Below are positions 10,264-21,680 of a stretch of DNA of 64,000 bases, one piece after another. Within the stretch, counting starts at the first letter, position 1. The number at the start of each line of letters is the position of its first letter. Source of the stretch: Pleurodeles waltl (Eukaryota; Chordata; Amphibia; Caudata; Salamandridae); NCBI RefSeq assembly GCF_031143425.1, contig NC_090439.1:645111465-645175464 (forward strand). The letters run 5' to 3'. Below the pieces are notes generated by a model. The model saw only the letters and a program-made list of their open reading frames with translations, did not search any database and had not been told where the DNA came from. The translations under genes were made by a program, and so were the position numbers.

Positions 10264-10947
10264 AAGGCTTCCGTGTCTTTAAGATGAGTCTCTTGAAGTA
10301 AAACGAGGTCAGGATTGTAGGAAGCTGAATGAGACAAATTTATCTGTCTTATGATAGGGTTAACAAACCTTTTTTCACATTTTGAGAAACAACTTTGACT
10401 TTTATAACAAAACATATGGAACTAAATGATCTATAACTACAAGTATAAAAATAGGAACTACAGAAAGCATATGGATAAAGTAGGTGTAGACAAAGCATAT
10501 TTAGACCGAGAAATGGAGGGGAGAGAAAAGAACAGAAAGGAAAATAAGGAGAACAAGAAAAGGAATACAAAACAATAGAGGACAGTACATGTCAAAAATT
10601 GATGACTGAAAAGACATCCCTTAAAGTGGAACAGAGGAAAATATGGAGTGGTGACGGCCAAAGAAGATGGCACAACCAACTAGGGGCAACGCACCACACG
10701 GGGATGATATATAAATGTAATGGGGAATAAAAATAGAAGAGATGTTCATTATTAGTAGAGAAAAAGAAAAGTAGTGAGTATTAAATGAATGACCAGCTAG
10801 TTATAACTGGAAAAAAAGAGTTAAACTAGGAGCATTAAATAAAACAGCATAACATCTCAAAGCGCAGAAAGGCCAGCAATGTCCATTGAGCCTGTAGAGT
10901 GTGAGTGAATGAAGGCTTTACGTTTGGCCCGATCATCAACTGACGTA
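10264..10947 (-). pseudogene. Older L1: ORF2 N-terminus and inter-ORF region
   Basis: Minus-strand reading gives the first endonuclease block, NPDLVLLQETHLKDTEALK (10265-10330). It is preceded by PIIRQINLSHSASY and a frameshifted KVVSQNVK start near 10370-10400. The rest up to the MITE at 10948 is AT-rich and shows no ORF; it corresponds to the spacer between ORF1 and ORF2. The frame joins 3504 once the nested L1 is removed. Confidence 0.8.
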
Positions 10948-11535
10948 GGGCCTGATTACGAGTTCGGCGGATGGTTTTACCCATCCACCGAACTTCTGAT
11001 GTGGAGGTTGCCGCCAATGTGGCTACCTACCAGCCAGACCCATTACGAGTTTCCTGCTAGGTCAGTGGGTGGAAATCTGAGTTTCCATCTACCAGCCTTT
11101 CTGGAAACACCCTACAGCATTGTCTCCAGCTTGTAATCGAGCTGGCAGCAATGCTGTAGGATGCAGGGTACAACAGCAACCTCGCAATGTTCACTGTCTG
11201 CAAAGCAGACACTGAACATTGTGATGGTGCTGGCCAGGCGGACCCGTGCACTGCCCATACCAAGTGCATGGGCAGTGCAGGGCCCCCCCTGGGCCCCCTG
11301 CACCTGTTCTCCACCAACCTTTTCATGGGGGTGCTACCACCATGAAATCGCTGGTGGCAAACGAAAGCAGCGCTGCCCTGACAAGTTAGGACGGCCACAA
11401 CCGCGAGACTGCCGGAATCTCCCATCCTGGCGGTGCTGGTGGTCTGACCATGGCACAACTGCTGCGGTCGTAATTTGGCACTCAGCGGTCCGACCGCCAT
11501 CTGCGAACCTGCCGGTCATGAGTTCATAATGAGGA
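10948..11535. repeat. GC-rich palindromic MITE, copy 1
   Basis: Begins GGGCCTGATTACGAGTTCGG and ends with the decayed inverse ...CATGAGTTCATAATGAGGA. Inside are nested inverted repeats, e.g. CAATGTTCACTGTCTGC with GCAGACACTGAACATTG (11189-11222), a palindromic CACTGCCCATACC/GGGCAGTGCAG pair (11248-11280) and CAGCATTGTCTCCAGCTTG with GAGCTGGCAGCAATGCTG. No protein is encoded. It lies inside the older L1 ORF1. Related copies are at 18364, 28183, 57568 and 61152. Confidence 0.72.
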
Positions 11536-11964
11536 TATCCTTCTGAAGAGCTGTAATTTTATAAGCTTGTCATGAAGATCACTAACACATTGTTCTACTG
11601 ACGTTAATCTAGACTCCATAGAAGACCATTTATCGTCAAGAGCCTGAATCTGTGTGTTTGTTTCTTCTGTAAATGGTCTCACAGCTCTAATTTCTTCTAA
11701 AATATTTTGCAAAGAAATAGAGGTAGAAGTTTTATCTGGAGGAGGGTCCTGTTTTAGCCTTTTATTATCAGTAGAAGGTAAGTGTGCCTTCACTGGAGTA
11801 ACATTTGTAACATTCGTGGCCACTACACAAGAGTTTCCAGAATTTGCTCTATTCAGCAAGGAACCTGCCCACTCCATTAAAAACTCTTGCGAAGAGAAGC
11901 ATGAGTCAGGAATTTTTATAGGGTGACTTTTGCTGGAAAATCTTATTTTCTTTGTTCTGCCCAT
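11536..11964 (-). pseudogene. Older L1: ORF1 N-terminal fragment
   Basis: Minus-strand frame from ATG at 11962-11964 (MGRTKKIRFSSKSHPIK). It passes through a Ser/Thr/Asn-rich linker to a coiled coil (ILEEIRAVRPFTEETNTQIQ ... VEQCVSDLHDKLIKLQ) and is then cut by the MITE at 11535. N-terminus, basic start and coiled coil match L1 ORF1 organisation. The RNA-binding domain that should follow is not readable past the MITE. Confidence 0.72.
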
Positions 11965-12430
11965 AAAAGAAACCAGGAGGACACAAGTATAGGATGATCA
12001 TACAAAGGCTCTGCATGAAGTGACTTGCTGCCTCTATAGATTAAATAGGAAGAAGCACTGTCAATGCCATTCATTTAATGCAGGAAGTTATATTTGTGGC
12101 AGAAGAGTCATGCTAGTAAGAAATTACAGCTTACATAGCTGTGATAGATATTAAACTACACCAAGGTCACAGTAAAAAAACAGTCACTGAGGAAGCTGCG
12201 TGATGTGTAAAACTCTTCGGGTAAAGAAAGGCTGAAAAAGAGTACCCTCGCTGTGAAGGGATTCAAAATGGCATCTGCAGCATTCCAACCAGCGCCAACC
12301 GTTTGATGAGGGGACAAACTCCAAGGTAGACATCGGGGAAAAAGCTATCGGTTTCAGGATGTTTTAGAAGCTCACTCCTTCAAGTTTCCCATTTAAAGTG
12401 CAGCATACACCCAAAAAACTTAGATGGTGG
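11965..12430 (-). other. Probable 5' leader of older L1
   Basis: Non-coding sequence directly upstream of the older ORF1. No ORF, box or repeat boundary could be fixed, so the 5' end of the old L1 is approximate. Confidence 0.35.
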
Positions 12431-12857
12431 CCCTGGTGAAAAGCAGAGAGTCACGATTGGCGATCATCTTGAACTGTGCTGTAGCCATAGCCTCACCACC
12501 TCTTGTATTTAACCTTGACATAGGTCCCACCACTCAGAGTAAAATTACAGCGTTGGCACCTATAGTCAATTTTAATTCACACTCCATTCCAGTCCTTCAC
12601 CAATCACAGACCGGTGAACACTTAGCAACCCTGGCATTTTCCTGGCACCTTTCAACAAAAGATTTCTGGTAAAGAGCTCTCCTGCGGGGCAAGTTGCAGT
12701 GCCGGCCCGATGAGAAGCAAGCCCGATGATGAAGCATGCCACCTAATGTTGGGTGAAGCACTTGCTCCTAAGAAGCAATTGCTTTGGGTGACCCTCTTCT
12801 CCTCCCCCAAATTGGTAGTGAGGAGTTGTCAGTTCAGAACTGTATACCTTATGTTTA
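12431..12857. other. No recognisable feature
   Basis: Mixed-composition DNA with no supported ORF or repeat end. Confidence 0.3.
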
Positions 12858-13504
12858 TCACATGCACAATGGGGCATAATCTTGATTAACCATAGAGGAG
12901 GTTCCTCGGAAAGGAGGATCAAATGTATTATATTTCCCCGCCTCAGCCCCTAAAAGTTGGTAAAAGTAGGCTATTCTCTGAAGCAAATCATGGTTTGCCT
13001 GTAGATCATTTAGCGCCTCATAAGGGTTGGATCTAAAGTAAATTTGCCCTGCCCATCTAGCATCTAGCACACCACATGATCGAGACGCAAATTGCAAGTA
13101 GATATATTAAAATCATACACTAATATCATGGCTATTTGGTGGGCATACTTGTTAAGATATCCTTCGTACTCAGGACCATTAATTATTTCAACAAAGCGAT
13201 GATCAAAGTTGTATGATACATATTTATTGTCAATATGTTATGCAAGTATGGGGTTACTGGTGCATAAGCAGAAAGAGTGAAAGAATCCTAAACAATTTAA
13301 TTGCCATGTAACTGCAGTAAATGTCACCAAAATCCCCTTGGCGCTCCCTGCTCCAGAAGTTAAAGCTCGGTAAATACCAGTGTAGAAGATTTTGTTGAGG
13401 AGTAAAATCTGCATGTCATATACCATTTTAAAGGTAAATTCTGATTCCCTAAGTATCGATGATGATCGCATCCCTAGCCAGGCCAAGAGTAATGAGGGCC
13501 ACAA
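12858..13504 (-). pseudogene. Unidentified coding-like fossil
   Basis: Three minus-strand frames follow each other with protein-like composition: 13504-13238 (SEFTFKMVYDMQILLLNKIF ...), about 13230-13098 (NKYVSYNFDHRFVEIINGPE ...) and 13097-12858 (SNPYEALNDLQANHDLLQRI ... ends YAPLCM). Aromatic and acidic residues are spread as in a folded protein. The frames abut with one stop or shift between each, which suggests one decayed reading of 200 or more codons. No family is recognised: it is not L1, Harbinger, gypsy or Tc1. It could be an old viral or host-derived insertion, or chance. No function is proposed. Confidence 0.35.
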
Positions 13505-14590
13505 AATGTGTTACGAAATCAGCACACATGCTTCTACCATACAGGACTTCACCTATGTAATCATTTACACAAATGTTTGCTTTCCACAAGTAATGAGAAA
13601 GTAGTTAAACATTTTAACTAGTACAAATTATTTTTTAGAAGAAATTATTTATTTAAAATGGCAGGAAACTGAAAACGTTCTTCTTTAGATGGTCTGAAAT
13701 ATTAATTCAAACATATGTTGAGAAGAGGGGGGATTTGACTGCTGTTTAGTACATTGTCACAATCATAGGGTTAGTGAACACACAATCATTCTCTACCTAC
13801 AATCCGGGAAAACCTCTGTGCTATTTGGCTAAAAGTCCAATAAAATTTTCCCCGCATTGCTGGTTCGTGAAGTTTAAAGGGACTTGCAATAAAATAACAG
13901 AGCCTTTCACTCACTGCTGATAATAGGAGGTGGAAGAGGAAAGGTCGTCAGTGAGCAATCTAGGGACAAGTCGAAGAGGTGGGAGGGAGCTAAATGTGTG
14001 ATGTCATAGTGTACTTTTCACATGAAAAACCGTCCCTCTTTCATTCCAGTAGAGAAAGATACCCCCAGCCAACAGAGAAGGGGAGACTGAAATGCTCCTG
14101 TGGAAGAAAGCAAGGAAACAAAAGCGCTAGGTAGAGTGCTTAAAACAAAATAGAGAAAGAGTCCCCTCAGTCTCCAGTGGAGGTATACAACTCCTACTTG
14201 ATCTCACACTGTGAGAGCAAAATGCACTTGAGCGGAATTTACACAAGAACAAGGAAGGGAAGCCATCAAATCAGGAGCAGAGAAGTGAGACAGACGGTAA
14301 AGAAGTCCAAACCTGAGCAAAGGACTGACCCATACATAGCCCACTATAAATATAAGCAATATACTGCAATCAATACGTCTGCCAACAGGTAGCTAAAGCT
14401 GTCTGTAGGTGAGACCTAGAAAGGTGAACCGTTATTAGTCTGTACTATGCTCCTTCTACTCTCTCTGGAAGGCAATGTGCTTTTCACTAGGCCTCACAAC
14501 ATCATCTAATGCCTTTTGTGTGCAGGGAGTGTCCTACTCTTGCTAGATGGGACTAACATTATTACATCTGCTATAGTGAAAACCTAGTTG
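13505..14590. other. No recognisable feature
   Basis: AT-rich sequence with short chance ORFs only. Nothing matches the element families seen elsewhere in the window. Confidence 0.3.
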
Positions 14591-14595
14591 CTCTC

Positions 14596-17274
14596 TGTAG
14601 GAAGTTGGCTCTGTATGTACTATTTCAAAGTAAGAAATAGCATGCACAGAGTCCAAGGGTTCCCCTTAGAGGTAAGATAGTGGCAAAAAGAGATCATTCT
14701 AATGCTCTTTTTGTGGTAGTGTGGTCGAGCAGTAGGCTTATCAGAGGGTAGTGTTAAGCATTTGTTGTACACACACAGGCAATAAATGGGGAACACACAC
14801 TCAAAGACAATTCCAGGCCAATAGGTTTTTATATAGAAAAATATATTTTCTTAGTTTATTTTAAGAACCACAGGTTCAAGATTTACAAACAATACTTTAA
14901 ATGAAAGGTATTTCACTTAGGAACTTTAGGAATTTTGAATTAGCAAAATAGCATATACAGTTTTCACACAAATGGCAATAAGCTATTTTAAAACTAGACA
15001 CACTGCAATTTTCAACAGTTCCTGGGGGAGGTAAGTGTTTGTTAGTTTTGCAGGTAAGTAAACCACCTACAGGGTTCAAAGTTGGGTCCAAGGTAGCCCA
15101 CCGTTGGGGGTTCAGATCAACCCCAAAGTTACCACACCAGCAGCTCAGGGCCAGTCAGGTGCAGAGGTCAAAGTGGTGCCCAAAATACATAGGCTTCAAT
15201 GGAGAAGGGGGTCCCCCGGTTCCAGTCTGCCAGCAGGTAAGTACCCATGTCTTCGGAGGTCAGACCAGGGGGGTTTTGTAGGGCACCGGGGGAACACAAG
15301 TCAGCACAAAAAGTACACCCTCAGCGGCACGGGGGCGGCTGGGTGCAGTGTGCAAACAGGCGTCGGGTTTGCAATGTAGTTCAATGGGAGACCCAGGTGT
15401 CTCTTCAGCGAAGCAGGCAGGCAAGGGGGGGGGGGCTCCTCGGGGAAGCCACCACCTGGGCAAGGGAGAGGGCCACCTGGGGGTCGCTTCTGCACTGGAG
15501 GTTGGATCCTTCAGGTCCTGGGGGCTGCGGGTGCAGTGTCTTTACCAGGCGTCGGGTTCTTTGAAGCAGGCAGTCGCGGTCAGGGGGAGCCTTGGGATTC
15601 CCTCTGCAGGCGTCGCTGGGGGGGCTCAGGGGGTTCAACTCTGGCTACTCACAGGGTCATAATCGCCGGGGAGTCCTCCTTGTAGCGTTGTTTCTCCACA
15701 AGTCGAGCCGGGGGCGTCGGGTGCAGAGTGCAAAGTCTCACGCTTACGGCGAGAAACTTGTGTCCTTTTAAAGTTGCTTCTTTGTTGCAAAGTTGCAGTC
15801 TTTGTGGAACAGGGCCGCTGTCCTCGGGAGTTCTTGGTCCTTTTAGATGCAGGGTAGTCCTCTGAGGCTTCAGAGGTCGCTGGACCCTGGGCAACGCATC
15901 GCTGTTGCAGTTTTTCTTGAAGTGGGGAGAGACGCCAGTAGAGCTGGGGCCAAAGCAGTTGGTGTCTCCGTCCTCTCTGCAGGGCTTTCAGGTCAGCAGT
16001 CCTTCTTCATCTTAGGTTGCAGGAATCTGATTTCCTAGGTTCTGTGAGCCCCTAAATACTGAATTTAGGGGTGTGTTTAGGTCTGGGAGGGCAGTAGCCA
16101 ATGGCTACTGTCCTTTAGGGGGGCTACACCCTCTTTGTGCCTCCTCCCTTATGGGAGGGGGGCACCTCCCTATTCCTATTGGGGGAATCCTCCAAAATCA
16201 AGATGGAGGATTTCTAAAGGCAGGGGTCACCTCAGCTCAGGACACCTTAGGGGCTGTCCTGACTGGTTGGTGACTCTTCCTTGTTTTTCTCGTTATCTCC
16301 CCTGGACTTGCCGCCAAAAGTGGGGGCTGTGTCCAGGGGGCAGGCATCTCCACTAGCTGGAGTGCCCTGGGCCATTGTAACACGAAGCCTGAGCCTTTGA
16401 GGCTCACTGCTAGGTGTTACAGTTCCTGCAGGGGGGAGGTGTTAAGCACCTCCACCCAGAGCAGGCTTTTGTTTCTGTCCTCAGAGAGCACAAAGGCCCT
16501 CACCACATGGGGTCAGAAACTCGTCTCTCAGCAGCAGGCTGGCACAGACCAGTCAGTCCTGCACTGAACAATTGGGTAAAATACAGGGGGCATCTCTAAG
16601 ATGCCCTCGGTGTGCATTTTTTAATAAATCCAACACTGGCATCAGTGTGGGTTTATTATTCTGAGAAGTTTGATACCAAACTTCCCAGTATTCAGTGTAG
16701 CCATTATGGAGCTGTGGAGTTCGTTTTTGACAGACTCACAGACCATATACTCTTATGGCTACCCTGCACTTACAATGTCTAAGGTTTTGCTTAGACACTG
16801 TAGGGGCATAGTGCTCATGCAACTATGCCCTCACCTGTGGTATAGTGCACCCTGCCTTAGGGCTGTAAGGCCTGTTAGAGGGGTGACTTACCTATGCCAT
16901 AGGTAGTGTGAGGTTGGCATGGCACCCTGAGGGGAGTGCCATGTCGACTTAGTCATTTTCTCCCAACCAGCACACACAAGCTGGCAAGCAGTGTGTCTTT
17001 GCTGAGTGAGGGGTCCCTAGGGTGGCATAAGACATGCTGCAGCCCTTAGAGACCTTCCCTGCCATCAGGGCCCTTGGTACCAGGGGTACCAGTTACAAGG
17101 GACTTACCTGGGTGCCAGGGTTGTGCCAATTGTGGAGACAATGGTACATTTTAGGTGAAAGAACACTGGTGCTGGGGCCTCGTTAGAAGGGTCCCAGCAC
17201 ACTTCTCAGTCAAGTCAGCATCGATATCAGGCAAAAAGTGGTGGGTAATTGCAAAAGGGAGCCATTTCCTTACA
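14596..17274. mobile_element. 2.7 kb non-coding element with LTR-type ends
   Basis: Starts TGTAGGAAGTTGGCTC and ends GAGCCATTTCCTTACA, flanked by CTCTC on both sides (14591-14595 and 17275-17279). The ends are TG...CA with a short imperfect inverted repeat. These are the marks of a retroviral-type integration. No gag or pol is encoded in 2679 bp and no internal second LTR was found, so it is either a very long solo LTR or a large non-autonomous LTR derivative. The strand is undecided: AATAAA is present on + (16623-16628) and a TATATAAA lies on - (near 14834). Three CAGGTAAGT/GAGGTAAGT words on + (15029, 15051, 15234) and two on - (near 16885 and 17102) resemble splice donors. Confidence 0.8.
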
Positions 17275-17279
17275 CTCTC

Positions 17280-18363
17280 AAACTAAGAAAATAAATTATG
17301 TAAAACACAAGCTTTCCAGAGATTATCCATTTTCATGTAGCAATCAAAAGGTACAACCTTCACGTTCATCCAGTGTAATTCTGTCTCACCTGTCTTAGGT
17401 AGTTAGTGCTGAACAACATCCAAATGGTGTGTGTAAAGACACTGTGGGGTCATCATCTGTTGTTTGTTGAAGTGTTGCTTCATGAGCTCTCTGATATGCG
17501 GATTACTAAAGCCACCTGAGAGTTTTACATTTATTCCATTATTAATGTCTCTTAAACTTCTGGTTTTTATTTCTCTCACTTGGTAATAATTTAACCATAC
17601 TTCGATTAACAAATTATTTAACTATTTAAGACATTTGAAATGACTACTGACTTCATTTAGCAAAAGCATGAATTGCGGTGTTTCCAGGCCATTATTTGCT
17701 TACAGGAGTCTTTGAATGCTGACCATTCTTTCGCAATGTGTAGGTTTGGCAGAAATCCGATCTGACTCTTGTCAGCTTTTGAGTCTTCTCATGTTCTACT
17801 GGGTTTTCTGGGGTGGATTTTAGAAGTCCCAGTAAAAAACTTTGGAAATCTAATCTCTAACCCTTCCATTTCAATCCGAAATTAGATTTTTAATTGATTA
17901 CAAACACACCAGTGTACACACCAGTGCAGTGTGTAAGGTTATTTCTTTAAACAGATTATTTTATTCAAGCAATAAATGGAGAGAATTTCATTATTTAGGG
18001 CTCTAAAATTGATGTAAATTGTTGGCGTGTCTCCTGGCTCCTTCAATAGCATAAATTAAACCCTTCAGATTTATATGTGATCTACTGGGCACCTGTGTGA
18101 GAAGGCGATGACAGGGTATTACACTCAGGTGAATTTAGTAATGATTAGGAAGGGAGAGGAAAATGAGCCTGAGAGGTGCATGGGAAGGAGTGATATCTGA
18201 CCTAGAATAGCTAGACTGACTTCCAATCCTGTACTTCAAAATGTAATAAGCGATGCGGCGTAGTAAATTTGATGCAGACAAGATGGAGGCCAAAGGACTG
18301 TAGCACAAGTAGAAGACAGGGCAGATGTAGAAAATTACACAGATAGTGCAAGTGCAACTTAGT
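17280..18363. other. No recognisable feature
   Basis: AT-rich unique-looking DNA. Only short ORFs without recognisable domains. Confidence 0.3.
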
Positions 18364-19810
18364 GCGTCATTACGAGTTTGGTGGTCGGATCGACAGACCA
18401 CAATGTTGGTGGTCCTGAAAAGACGGTCTTACAAACCACCATATTATGAGTTGCAAACGCAGGACTACCGACTGCCAACCAAAAATGCCAGACCGGCAGC
18501 GGAGAGGAAGCCTGGAAATAGGCAGTCTGAACTCTAGCCCAGACATCATGGCGACCAACCACTGACTGTGTTACAAGCCCAATGTCATAGTGGGGGGCAC
18601 CCATGGCGGTTAGCCAAAGGTGGTCTGTACGAGGTTGGCCGATTGAAAACACCAGACTGCCTGTCATGGGTGTTAGATATATTGCTTTTATTGCTCTTTA
18701 TACAGTATCAATGGTGTAATGGGCGGATGTCTTGTAGATAGGTATGGGTGAGTGTCTTCTTTCTTCTAGTCTCTAATCTCGTCTTCTTCTTTCTTTTCTT
18801 CCAGAGACCTCGCGGGAAGCATGTGGAGACAGAAGAAGAATAGGTATGGTAAGTGTCTGGTGTTTTTTTCCCTCCTTTTTCCCTCTCTACTTCTCCTCTC
18901 CACTCTACTATCTTACTGTGTGGTTTTTCCTGCTATCCTTATCTTCCTCCGCTCTATTTCTTTCAACCGGTTGGGTTTTCCTTGGGACACTCAGTTTTCC
19001 CTTTCTTTCCCCTTTTCCTGGCGCTGGCGGGCTTTTTTTGTTTTCCTTTTATTTTCATTCTCTTCCTCACTCGTAATAGTTATATATTTGTTCTTTTTCC
19101 CTTGTCTTTGCATATTATACGCTTGGCGTATACGTCTTGCTAATATCTTTTCCTTTCTTCCTCTTTGGTCTGTTCCTGTTCTTTTCTCTCTCTCTTCTTG
19201 CTCTTTAGGCTAAGCTCCTCTGGTTTACTGTCTTACTTCATTCTCGTCTTTGTCTTTCCAATTCCTTACACCCCCCCCTTTCTCCCCGTGCTCTTAGTGC
19301 TGTACCCGTGATTTTCCCCTTTTCCGTCCCCCTCCCTCCTCCCGCTCCTTCCTCCCTGTCCCGAACTCCCGTACCTGGCTTGGCCACGCTTCTCCTGAAG
19401 CGTGGCGGGTTCACTCGTGGGCTCCCCGGAGCCAGCGGTCCTCGTCTCGGCATCGGGTCCGCAAGGATCTTGATTCCGGCTTCGGTCCGGGCGTTGGATG
19501 GAGAGTCCTGGTGTCTTCCAGATCTTCCTCGTCCCTCGTCCTCCGCTGCTCGTCCTCCGATTCTCCCGTCGGCTCTCTCAATCGTCTCCACCGGATCCCG
19601 ACTCTCTCACCTTGAATGGGTGAAACCACCCCTTTTACGGCCTCATGTCCGCTCGGATTCGGCAGGGAGCCAATGGAAAGGGGTTCTCCCCGGGTTACTT
19701 CCGTGTTGTCCGGGGCAGAGACAGCACAAGACATATTGGTGTGCGGATCGGTCCGGTCCGATCCGTCACATGGTCCAAACGGACAGTGGTTTGCAGTGAC
19801 CATAGTAATA
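18364..19810. repeat. MITE-like repeat, copy 2, split by a solo LTR
   Basis: The left part (18364-18669) starts GCGTCATTACGAGTTTGGTG and resembles the ends of the GC-rich MITE family. The right part (19769-19810) ends near ATAGTAATAC, a weak inverse of the left end. The solo LTR at 18670-19768 sits between them. Boundaries are approximate because both ends are decayed. Confidence 0.5.
18670..19768. mobile_element. Probable solo LTR
   Basis: A 1.1 kb segment between two copies of CATGG (18665-18669 and 19769-19773). It starts GTGTTAGATATATTG and ends GATCCGTCA. The middle (18780-19320) is a long pyrimidine-rich tract. The end is GC-rich. No coding capacity is recognisable; the 130-codon leucine/phenylalanine-rich frame at 18821 is a product of the pyrimidine tract. 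The start is one base off the canonical TG, so the exact edge is uncertain. Confidence 0.5.
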
Positions 19811-20128
19811 CAGATCTGCACATTTAATTAATTTGAAAACAACACAGCTGACACACATTGCAACAATGGACACACCTGCAGACAACACTATAAAACACAC
19901 CCCTTCACACACCACAATCCTTTGCATTTACACTGCAGACCCAGCAAGACAGAGCGACTCTTTTCCCCACTGCACAGATACTAGGCACCATGTTTTTTAC
20001 CATTCCATACAACACCCTGCACACACTTTTGTCCAGTCACACTTTTTTGCACTACCCCCTTTAGTAAGTCACTGTCACTCGGTCACACTGTCACTGTCTA
20101 AATTTCAATGTTCTCCTTTTTTTTCAAC

Positions 20129-20407
20129 CATGTCACGTTCCAAAAATCCCCGTTTCACAGATGAGTAGTAACGAGTCATGGTGGATGAAATCACAAGAGT
20201 AGAGGTATAATTATCTGGACCACAAGTCCAGTACTCTTCATTCAGTAGGAAAATGGAAACGTGGGACAGGATCGTCGAAAGAGTGAATGCTGTAGGCAAA
20301 CCTGCGCACAAAGGAGGACATTAGGAAGATGTGGAACAACCTCTGGGGCAAGGTCCGTTCCCTGGTCTCCAAGCACCAGTTGCAGGCCAAGAAGACTGGC
20401 GGTGACC
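20129..20407 (+). pseudogene. Harbinger B Myb/SANT domain exon, degraded
   Basis: ATG at 20129 opens MSRSKNPRFTDE, then TAG TAA. The frame goes on with RVMVDEITRVEV, a further stop, and VQYSSFSRKMETWDRIVERV, a Myb/SANT-like helical pattern with conserved Trp. After a frameshift near 20300 it reads RKMWNNLWGKVRSLVSKHQL, the third helix. This is the N-terminal DNA-binding part of the Harbinger partner protein, with at least four stops and one shift. It is followed directly by the tandem array. Confidence 0.68.
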
Positions 20408-21680
20408 CTTCACCAACTACCCTTGCTTGTTAACTCCCAATTGTAGTGTACCCACCTGGGAAGATAACATTTGTCAAGTGTGTGTAGTACAGGGACTGAC
20501 ATGACTGCCAAGGCCAGGAGGCACTGTTACTGTTACTCCACTTAGCCAGTCCTGTGTCCTCTTCACCAAATACCCTTGTTTGTTAACTCCCAATTGTAGA
20601 GTACTCACCTGGGAGGATAATAAATGAAAAGTGTGTGTAGTACAGAGACTGACATGACTACCAAGGCCAGGAGGCACTGTTACTGTTGCTCCACTCAGCC
20701 AGCCCTGTGTTCTCTTCACAAAATACACTTGTTTGTTTATTCTCTCCCAATTGTAGTGTACTCACCTTGGAGGATAACATTTCTATAGTGTGTGTACTAG
20801 AGAGAGTGACCTGACTGCAACTCCCAGCAGGCCCAGTTTCTGTAACTCCAACTACCAACACAGTGTTCTCTTGTCCAAAGACCCCTGTGTCTTAACTCTC
20901 TATTGGCGTGTACTCACCTGGGAGGATACCATTTGTATTGTGTGTGTAGTATAGGGAGGTACATGACTTCAGATCACAGGAGGCTCTCTTACTGTCACTC
21001 CAACCACCATTCCAGGGTTCTTTTCTCCAAAATCCATGTTTTGGAACTCACACATGAAGTGTACTCACCTAGGGGGATGACATTTCTCGGGTGTATCAAG
21101 TAAAGAGAGTGACATGACTTCCAAGGCCAGGAGGCTCAGTCTTTCCTGCTCTAAATGTTTACTTGTTCAAATGCCCTTGTTCATCAACTCTCAATGGAAG
21201 TGTACTCACCTGCGAATATAACATTTGTATACTGTGTGTAGTACAGGGAGTAACATGACTGCAACTCCAAGGAGGGCCTGTTCCTGTAACTCCAATTACC
21301 AGCCCAGTGTGCATGTGCCCCAATTCATCTGTTAGTGAACTCTCAAATTAAGTTTACTCATCTGGGAGGCTCCCGATTGTCAAGTGTTGGGAAGTAGAGG
21401 GAGTGACATGACTGCAAAGCCCAATGGACCCTGTTTCGCTAACTACAATCACCAGCCCAATGTCCACTTGTCACAATGCATCTGTCAGTGAGCTCTCAAA
21501 TGAAGTTCACTCACCTGGGAGGTTACCATTTGCCAAGTGTTGGGAAGTAGGGGGAGTAACATGACTGCAACTCCCAGGAGGCGCTGTACAAGTGACTCCA
21601 AATCACAGAACAGTGGTCAAGTCTCCAAAAGCTCTTGCCTGCTAACTCTCAATTGAAGTTTACTCACCAGGGAGGGACCA
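20408..21680. repeat. Tandem array, about 8.5 copies of a ~150-bp unit
   Basis: Units begin at about 20408, 20561, 20714, 20870, 21020, 21162, 21312, 21467 and 21618; spacing is 142-156 bp, and exactly 153 for the first two. Each unit starts near CTTCACCAAATACCCTTG. It then carries GTGTACTCACCTGGGAGGAT, a GTGTGTAGTACAGGGA-like core and a GACATGACTGC motif. The first three copies are most alike, and divergence grows to the right. The minus-strand word CCAGGTGAGTAC, or a close variant, is present in nearly every unit. The array lies between the two parts of the Harbinger B Myb-like gene, where an intron would be. Confidence 0.88.

Noticed and set aside
18821..19213. Leu/Phe/Ser-rich ORF that looks like a membrane protein
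   Set aside because: Produced by the pyrimidine-rich tract of the solo LTR; all three + frames look alike.
20408..21680. CRISPR-like periodic repeats
   Set aside because: The whole ~150-bp unit repeats with no unique spacers, and the context is a eukaryotic transposon. It is a plain tandem array.
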